From assembly GCA_947591565.1 (NCBI GenBank), contig CANQDH010000027.1:1-10678 (forward strand): a stretch of 10,678 bases of DNA, written 5' to 3'. This DNA comes from an uncultured Bacilli bacterium (lineage in GTDB: Bacteria > Bacillota_I > Bacilli_A > RF39 > UBA660). A program made the position numbers and the translations under genes. Below are positions 6,534 through 10,678 of the stretch, one piece after another (the stretch's first letter is position 1; every line of letters starts with the position of its first letter). The notes under the pieces were generated by a model. That model made no database searches. It had not been told where the DNA came from and saw only the letters and a program-made list of their open reading frames with translations.

Positions 6534-8237
6534 ATGAAGAAAATAAAATATTTCGTTTTTTTCTTAGTTATGTTTTTATTTAACATAACTATTTCAAAGG
6601 CTAATACAATAGATAGTATCTACATAGATGTTACTTTAGATGAAGAAGGAAATGGACATATTCAGGAACTATGGAATATGTATGTTGACAGGGGTACAGA
6701 AAACTTTAAACCGATGACTAATTTAGAAAATAGTACCATTTCTGATTTTACCGTTAGTGATGAAACAGGTAATATATATACTTTTTTATCTACATGGAAT
6801 ACAAATGGTACCTTAGCATCTAAAGCATATAAAAATGGTTTTAATTACATAGATGACGGAGTAGAATTATGCTGGGGAATGAGTAAATATGGATATCATA
6901 CATATGTAGTTTCATATACAGTATCTAATATGATATATAACGTTGATGACACTCAAATCTTATATTTTAGATTTCTAAATGATGGAATGGATCCAGCACC
7001 TAAACAGTTTTCCATAACTATAAGTGGTCCTAATGATTATGAAGACACTTTAGCTGTTTGGGGTTTTGGTTATGAAGGATATGCATATGTTAGTAATGGC
7101 TCCATCTTTATGTCCAATAGTGATGAGCGTAATTTCCAGTCAAATGAATATGCTGTCGTACTTGTTAAATATCCTATTAATACCTTTGCAACCGATAACT
7201 ATACAAGTAAATTTCATACCTTTGATGAAGTATTAACCCGTGCTATGGTAGGTAGCACGCCATATAAACAACAATCTAATTCTTTTTTTAGATATTTTAC
7301 ATCGGCAGTGATGTCAATGATTCAGCTTGTTTTTATGACGACTATTGTTATGTTCTTTTTTAAAAATGTTCGTAAAAATAGTGTCAATTATACGAAAAAA
7401 AGTATTAATAAAAAGGAAGTACAATATTTTCGTGATATTCCTTGTCAAAAAGATTTATTTAAAGCCTATTTTTTATCCGATATGTACAATTTAAATCGTA
7501 AAAAAGAGGATTTACTTGGGGCTATCATTTTAAAATGGCTTAAAGATAAAAAGGTTCGCATTGTTAAACAAGAAAAGAAAAAATGGTTTGGCAAAAAGGC
7601 TAATGTAACGGCAATTGATTTAACAATATTTGGAGATTCTAATAATCCTTGTGAACAAGAATTATATAATATGATGAATAAAGCAAGTAAAGATGGTTTA
7701 TTAGAAGAAAATGAACTTAAAAGATGGTGTTCATCTAATTATAATAAATTTTTTAAATGGTTTGATAAAGCCCTTGATTATGTTCGAAATCAGTATGTTG
7801 ATGAAGGAAAAATCACGATTACTGAAAAGGGCAAATTCTTTAAAAGTAAACAATACCATTTAAATAATGAATTAAGTGAAGAGGCTATGAAATTAGCTGG
7901 TTTAAAAAAATATTTACAAGATTTTTCTTTAATACATGAAAAAGAACCTTTAGAAGTTATGTTATGGCAAGAGTATTTAATATATGCTCAAATATTTGGA
8001 ATTGCCAAACAAGTTGCTAAAGACTTTAAAAAGATATATCCTGACTTAATTGAACAATCAGATTATTTCAATTATACTAGTATTATTTGGATTGATACTA
8101 TTTCATCACATAGTATCTCTAGTGCATCAAGTGCTAGATCATCAGCTGAAAGTTATTCATCAGGAGGCGGTGGTTTTTCATCTTCTGGAGGTGGCGGAGG
8201 CTCCTTTGGTGGAGGCTCTGGTGGTGGATGCCGCTAG
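6534..8237 (+). CDS. DUF2207 domain membrane protein with glycine-rich C-terminal tail
   Basis: This 567-residue protein belongs to the DUF2207 family of predicted membrane proteins, whose molecular role is unknown. A signal peptide occupies residues 1 to about 23 (a KKIK start, a hydrophobic run, then SKA-N). An extracytoplasmic beta-rich domain (about 24-245) begins IDSIYIDVTLDEEGNGHI. One strong transmembrane segment lies at about 255-276, followed by a basic cytoplasmic stretch. The family motif YFRDIP is at 298-303, and a conserved helical segment GLKKYLQDFSLI...LWQEYLIYAQIFGIAKQV spans about 456-495. The tail from about 524 is Ser-rich and then Gly-rich, ending GGGSGGGCR. Many family members have further transmembrane helices before the Gly tail; here only a short hydrophobic patch (about 511-520) is seen. 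The ATG at 6534 is chosen because AGAGGTG (6521-6527) lies 6 nt upstream; an in-frame GTG at 6525 falls inside that site. The thiolation gene starts 20 nt after its stop. Confidence 0.88.
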   Translation: MKKIKYFVFFLVMFLFNITISKANTIDSIYIDVTLDEEGNGHIQELWNMYVDRGTENFKPMTNLENSTISDFTVSDETGNIYTFLSTWNTNGTLASKAYKNGFNYIDDGVELCWGMSKYGYHTYVVSYTVSNMIYNVDDTQILYFRFLNDGMDPAPKQFSITISGPNDYEDTLAVWGFGYEGYAYVSNGSIFMSNSDERNFQSNEYAVVLVKYPINTFATDNYTSKFHTFDEVLTRAMVGSTPYKQQSNSFFRYFTSAVMSMIQLVFMTTIVMFFFKNVRKNSVNYTKKSINKKEVQYFRDIPCQKDLFKAYFLSDMYNLNRKKEDLLGAIILKWLKDKKVRIVKQEKKKWFGKKANVTAIDLTIFGDSNNPCEQELYNMMNKASKDGLLEENELKRWCSSNYNKFFKWFDKALDYVRNQYVDEGKITITEKGKFFKSKQYHLNNELSEEAMKLAGLKKYLQDFSLIHEKEPLEVMLWQEYLIYAQIFGIAKQVAKDFKKIYPDLIEQSDYFNYTSIIWIDTISSHSISSASSARSSAESYSSGGGGFSSSGGGGGSFGGGSGGGCR

Positions 8238-8241
8238 AGTT

Positions 8242-8248
8242 AAAGGTG
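8242..8248 (+). promoter_or_regulatory. Ribosome binding site supporting the ttcA-like start at 8258
   Basis: AAAGGTG lies 9 nt before the ATG at 8258. The competing in-frame ATG at 8228 would use GGAGG at 8211-8215 with a 12-nt spacer, or GGTGGTGG that directly abuts it; both belong to the glycine codons of the upstream gene. Confidence 0.4.
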
Positions 8249-8257
8249 CATGAAGTT

Positions 8258-9085
8258 ATGGAAAGATATGAAGAAATAGAAAGAAGTATTATCAAAAAAT
8301 TTCGTAAAGAAATATGGAGTAATTTTGTTAGGGCTGTTAAGGAATATCAGCTCATAAAAGAAAATGATAAAATCATGGTTTGTATTAGTGGCGGAAAAGA
8401 TTCCTTTTTACTTGCTAAATGCATGGAAGAACTCCAAAAACATGGTAAATTTCCTTTTGACATAGTATATGTAACTATGAACCCTGGTTATAGTGAAGAA
8501 AATAGACAATTAATCCTTGAAAATGCTAAAACTTTAAATATTAATTTGCAAATGTTTGAAAGTGATATTTTTGATGTTATCGATAGAGTTAAATTTAAAA
8601 GTCCGTGTTATTTTTGTGCTAGAATGCGAAGAGGGTATTTATATAACAAAGCTAAAGAACTTGGGTGCAATAAAATAGCGTTAGGTCATCATTTTGATGA
8701 TGTAATTGAAACAACCCTTTTATCTTTATTATATGGCGCTGAAATAAAAACGATGATGCCTAAACTTCATAGTGAACATTTTGAAGGATTAGAATTAATT
8801 AGGCCCCTTTATTATGTACATGAAGAGGATATTATATCTTGGAAAAACTATAATCAATTAACATTTTTAAATTGTGCCTGCCTTTTTACCGAAAAGGTTA
8901 AAAATGATGAAGAATCTAGTAAAAGACAAGAAATTAAAAACCTCATCAAAGAACTAAAGAAAAATAATAAAAATGCTCCACATAATATTTTTACAGCCCT
9001 TGATAATGTCAATTTAGATTGTGTTTTATCTTATAAAAAAGATGGTAGTAAACATAGTTTTATAGATACATATAAAAATAACTAA
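8258..9085 (+). CDS. TtcA-family tRNA thiolation protein (PP-loop ATPase)
   Basis: This 275-residue cytoplasmic protein belongs to the N-type ATP pyrophosphatase group. It is closest to TtcA, which makes 2-thiocytidine at position 32 of certain tRNAs. It adenylates the target base and transfers sulfur with the help of a [4Fe-4S] cluster. The PP-loop SGGKDS is at residues 44-49. A C-x2-C pair (C117, C120) lies in SPCYFCARMRRG, and further cysteines C206 and C208 (NCACLF) could supply the third cluster ligand. LGHHFDDVIET (142-152) and MMPKLHS (166-172) are family blocks. A lysine-rich C-terminal section of about 60 residues follows the last cysteines. The start at 8258 gives an N-terminus, MERYEEIERSI, that looks family-like; an ATG at 8228 would add 10 residues and overlap the DUF2207 gene by 10 bp. 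Firmicutes members are distant from E. coli TtcA, so the exact nucleoside is uncertain. Confidence 0.88.
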   Translation: MERYEEIERSIIKKFRKEIWSNFVRAVKEYQLIKENDKIMVCISGGKDSFLLAKCMEELQKHGKFPFDIVYVTMNPGYSEENRQLILENAKTLNINLQMFESDIFDVIDRVKFKSPCYFCARMRRGYLYNKAKELGCNKIALGHHFDDVIETTLLSLLYGAEIKTMMPKLHSEHFEGLELIRPLYYVHEEDIISWKNYNQLTFLNCACLFTEKVKNDEESSKRQEIKNLIKELKKNNKNAPHNIFTALDNVNLDCVLSYKKDGSKHSFIDTYKNN

Positions 9086-9092
9086 AGGTATC

Positions 9093-9121
9093 TTGATTTT
9101 TTTCTTATTATTTGTTAAAAT
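9093..9121 (+). promoter_or_regulatory. Sigma-A type promoter for the lipoprotein-MBOAT unit
   Basis: TTGATT (9093-9098) and TAAAAT (9116-9121) are separated by 17 bp. Transcription would start near 9128, about 23 nt before the ATG at 9151, with the binding site AAGAGGT just upstream of the start. Confidence 0.65.
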
Positions 9122-9150
9122 GAAGATGTTTAAATAGAAAGAGGTAATGT

Positions 9151-9630
9151 ATGAAAAAATTTATTCAATTAGGCTGTTTATTGTTAACGATGGGTATCGT
9201 CTTAACAGGTTGTGGTAGTAGTAAACAAACGAATCTATCTTATAAGGCAAGTGAGGTACTAGATAAAATATATGAAGGCGTTAGTACTGAAAAAATACCT
9301 GTTAGTTTAGCTACTCATGAAGTATCTGCTGATATGGTTTCATATACAATTGGTACTGATAAAATTGATTACAAAGAAATTTATGAATCAGGACCAATGG
9401 CAGGTTCAACAGCATACTCTGTTGTCGTTGTAAAACTAAATGAAGGTCAAGATGTCGAAGAAGCTAAAAAACTCATTAAAGAAAATGTTAATCCTCATAA
9501 GTGGATATGTGTAACTGCTGACATTGTTACCGTTGATAATGTAGGAGATACTATTTTACTTATTATGATGGATCAAGAAAGAGAAGATTTAGCTAAAGCC
9601 TTACAACAAAACTTTTTAAATTTAAAATAA
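9151..9630 (+). CDS. DUF4358 domain lipoprotein
   Basis: This 159-residue lipoprotein has a short N-terminal signal (MKKFIQLGCLLLTMGIV) and the lipobox LTGC, so C21 would be lipidated and the mature protein held on the outer face of the membrane. The mature part, from about 28 to the end, matches the DUF4358 pattern as I remember it: an alpha helix beginning SEVLDKIYEGV, then a beta-rich centre with SMAGSTAYSVVVVKL-like spacing (here GPMAGSTAYSVVVVKL), then a helix with EDVEEAKKLIKEN-type sequence (here QDVEEAKKLIKEN). No catalytic residues are evident, and the family has no established biochemical role. It has its own promoter and an AAGAGGT binding site 5 nt before the ATG. It is followed 40 nt later by an MBOAT acyltransferase gene. 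DUF4358 genes are often found beside MBOAT and DHHW/AlgX-like genes in gut Bacillota, which suggests a part in surface polysaccharide O-acetylation. Confidence 0.85.
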   Translation: MKKFIQLGCLLLTMGIVLTGCGSSKQTNLSYKASEVLDKIYEGVSTEKIPVSLATHEVSADMVSYTIGTDKIDYKEIYESGPMAGSTAYSVVVVKLNEGQDVEEAKKLIKENVNPHKWICVTADIVTVDNVGDTILLIMMDQEREDLAKALQQNFLNLK

Positions 9631-9656
9631 AGCATTCTTAAGTGAATGCTTTTCTT
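9629..9656 (+). terminator. Intergenic hairpin, probably a partial terminator
   Basis: A perfect 9-bp stem AAAGCATTC / GAATGCTTT with a TTAAGT loop is followed by a short, interrupted U run (TTTTCTT). It begins in the lipoprotein stop codon and ends about 15 nt before the MBOAT start. No promoter fits between it and the MBOAT gene, so complete termination is unlikely. Confidence 0.6.
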
Positions 9657-9670
9657 GAAGGGAGAGCAAT

Positions 9671-10678
9671 ATGGTTTTTTCAAGTATATCCTTTTTATAT
9701 TATTTTTTACCTTTATTATTACTTATTTACTTTTTAGTTCCAAGTAAATGTCGTAATCTCGTCTTACTTTTATTTAGTTTATTCTTTTATTTTTATGGTG
9801 AACCAAAATATATCTTTGTACTTATTTTATCTTGTCTTATTAATTATATTTTTGGACTTTTAATTAGTAAACATTTAAATCAAAAAAAAGCCAAACTATA
9901 TTTAATTATATCGATTATTCTTAATTTAGGACTTCTATGTTACTTTAAATATACAAGTTTTTTCATTGAAAATATAAACAATATCTTTAAAACCAATATT
10001 CCTTTATTAAATATTGTTATGCCAATCGGTATTAGTTTTTTTACTTTTCAAACTTTAAGTTATGTTATTGATGTTTATAAAGGCAAAGTAGAAGCATCTA
10101 AAAATTTTCTTAATTTCGCAACTTACGTTTGTTTATTTCCGCAACTTGTAGCGGGCCCTATTGTAAGATATGAAACCATTAATCAAGAGTTAAAAAGCCG
10201 AAAATTATCTTTTGATTTATTTGGCGATGGAGCTAAAAGATTTATTATCGGTTTAGCTAAAAAAGTTTTAATTGCTAATGTCATAGGAGAAATGTGCAAG
10301 CTTTTACTCGGCTTACCTAATTTAACGATTTTATCTTATATTTTAGTTGCTATTGGTTTTACAATTCAAATCTATTTTGATTTTTCAGGTTATAGTGATA
10401 TGGCTATCGGTCTTGGTAAAATGCTGGGCTTTAACTTTTTAGAAAACTTTAATTATCCTTTAATTGCTTCTTCGATTACTGATTTTTGGAGAAGATGGCA
10501 TATATCCTTATCATCCTTTTTTAGAGATTATGTCTATATTCCTCTTGGTGGAAATAGAGTAAACAAATTAAAATTTATTCGTAATATTTTAATTGTATGG
10601 CTTCTTACAGGTTTTTGGCATGGTGCGGCTTGGAATTTTATTATATGGGGTTTATTTTTTGGCATCTTTTTGTTACTA
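9671..10678 (+). CDS. MBOAT-family O-acyltransferase (AlgI/DltB-like), 3' end beyond the window
   Basis: The frame is open from ATG 9671 to the window edge (336 codons, no stop), so only the N-terminal two thirds or so of the usual 460-500 residues is present. It is a multi-pass membrane protein of the membrane-bound O-acyltransferase family, which moves acyl groups (usually acetyl) across or onto cell-surface polysaccharides. Visible family blocks are MPIGISFFTFQTLSYVIDVY, FPQLVAGPIVRYE, YFDFSGYSDMAIGLG, DFWRRWHISLSSFFRDY with H277, YIPLGGNR, and LLTGFWHGAAWNFIIWG with the catalytic histidine H317. The binding site GGGAG (9660-9664) is 6 nt before the ATG. The sequence looks more like the AlgI/PatA polysaccharide branch than DltB, because no dltA, dltC or dltD is adjacent and a DUF4358 lipoprotein precedes it. 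The next gene would be expected to be a DHHW/AlgX-like periplasmic partner. Confidence 0.93.
   Translation, partial: MVFSSISFLYYFLPLLLLIYFLVPSKCRNLVLLLFSLFFYFYGEPKYIFVLILSCLINYIFGLLISKHLNQKKAKLYLIISIILNLGLLCYFKYTSFFIENINNIFKTNIPLLNIVMPIGISFFTFQTLSYVIDVYKGKVEASKNFLNFATYVCLFPQLVAGPIVRYETINQELKSRKLSFDLFGDGAKRFIIGLAKKVLIANVIGEMCKLLLGLPNLTILSYILVAIGFTIQIYFDFSGYSDMAIGLGKMLGFNFLENFNYPLIASSITDFWRRWHISLSSFFRDYVYIPLGGNRVNKLKFIRNILIVWLLTGFWHGAAWNFIIWGLFFGIFLLL

Noticed and set aside
8160..8228. The GGN repeat tract at the end of the DUF2207 gene as a DNA repeat element or recombination site.
   Set aside because: It is codon-phased glycine coding in a family known for Gly-rich tails, with no exact unit repeated at fixed spacing.
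8050..8253. A 67-codon open frame overlapping the Gly-rich end of the DUF2207 gene.
   Set aside because: It is a frame-shifted reading of the low-complexity tail, lacks a start site of its own, and lies fully under two well-supported genes.
9074..9105. A terminator after the thiolation gene (AAAAAT / ATTTTT arms with an inner AAG/CTT).
   Set aside because: The stem is all A/T with a large imperfect loop, and it overlaps the -35 of the next promoter. There is not enough structure to call.

Overview
The window is strongly A+T-rich (by eye about 30% G+C). It uses the standard bacterial code: Trp is TGG throughout and no TGA is read through. Start sites carry AGGAGG-like ribosome binding sites, and leucine, lysine and isoleucine codons are A/T-ending. 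Together with the gene families (Clostridia/Bacilli-type LeuRS, DUF2207, DUF4358 lipoprotein, MBOAT acyltransferase), this points to a low-GC Bacillota, plausibly an uncultured gut Bacilli lineage (RF39- or Erysipelotrichia-like). The lineage is inferred from style only. Every gene lies on the + strand, and no gap between genes exceeds about 125 bp. I see no mobile element, CRISPR array, tRNA or rRNA.

Layout. Positions 2-85 are the tail of a gene that resembles the pyruvate kinase C-terminus. It is followed 18 nt later by a full-length GH31-family glycosidase-like gene (104-2509), closed by a terminator. A good promoter (2559-2587) then drives a small three-helix membrane protein (2635-2988), which overlaps leuS (2981-5374) by 8 bp; a terminator follows. 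galE (5455-6459) is a self-contained unit with its own weak promoter and terminator. Next come a DUF2207 surface/membrane protein (6534-8237) and a TtcA-type tRNA thiolation protein (8258-9085), only 20 nt apart. A clear promoter (9093-9121) starts a last unit: a DUF4358 lipoprotein (9151-9630), an intergenic hairpin, and an MBOAT O-acyltransferase (9671 onward) cut by the window end. That last unit has no stop codon in the window but is clearly coding.

How the genes fit together. Most of the window is housekeeping: glycolysis, leucyl-tRNA charging, UDP-galactose/UDP-glucose interconversion and tRNA modification. The DUF4358 lipoprotein and MBOAT pair looks like the start of a cell-surface polysaccharide O-acetylation cluster, and GalE could feed the same envelope sugars.

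The most unusual object is the GH31 protein. Its fold and framing motifs are intact, but the nucleophile Asp and the acid/base Asp are both Asn (N347, N395), and other sugar-binding residues are also replaced. It appears to be a maintained, full-length GH31 pseudoenzyme. I did not find a convincing wholly new multi-gene system.
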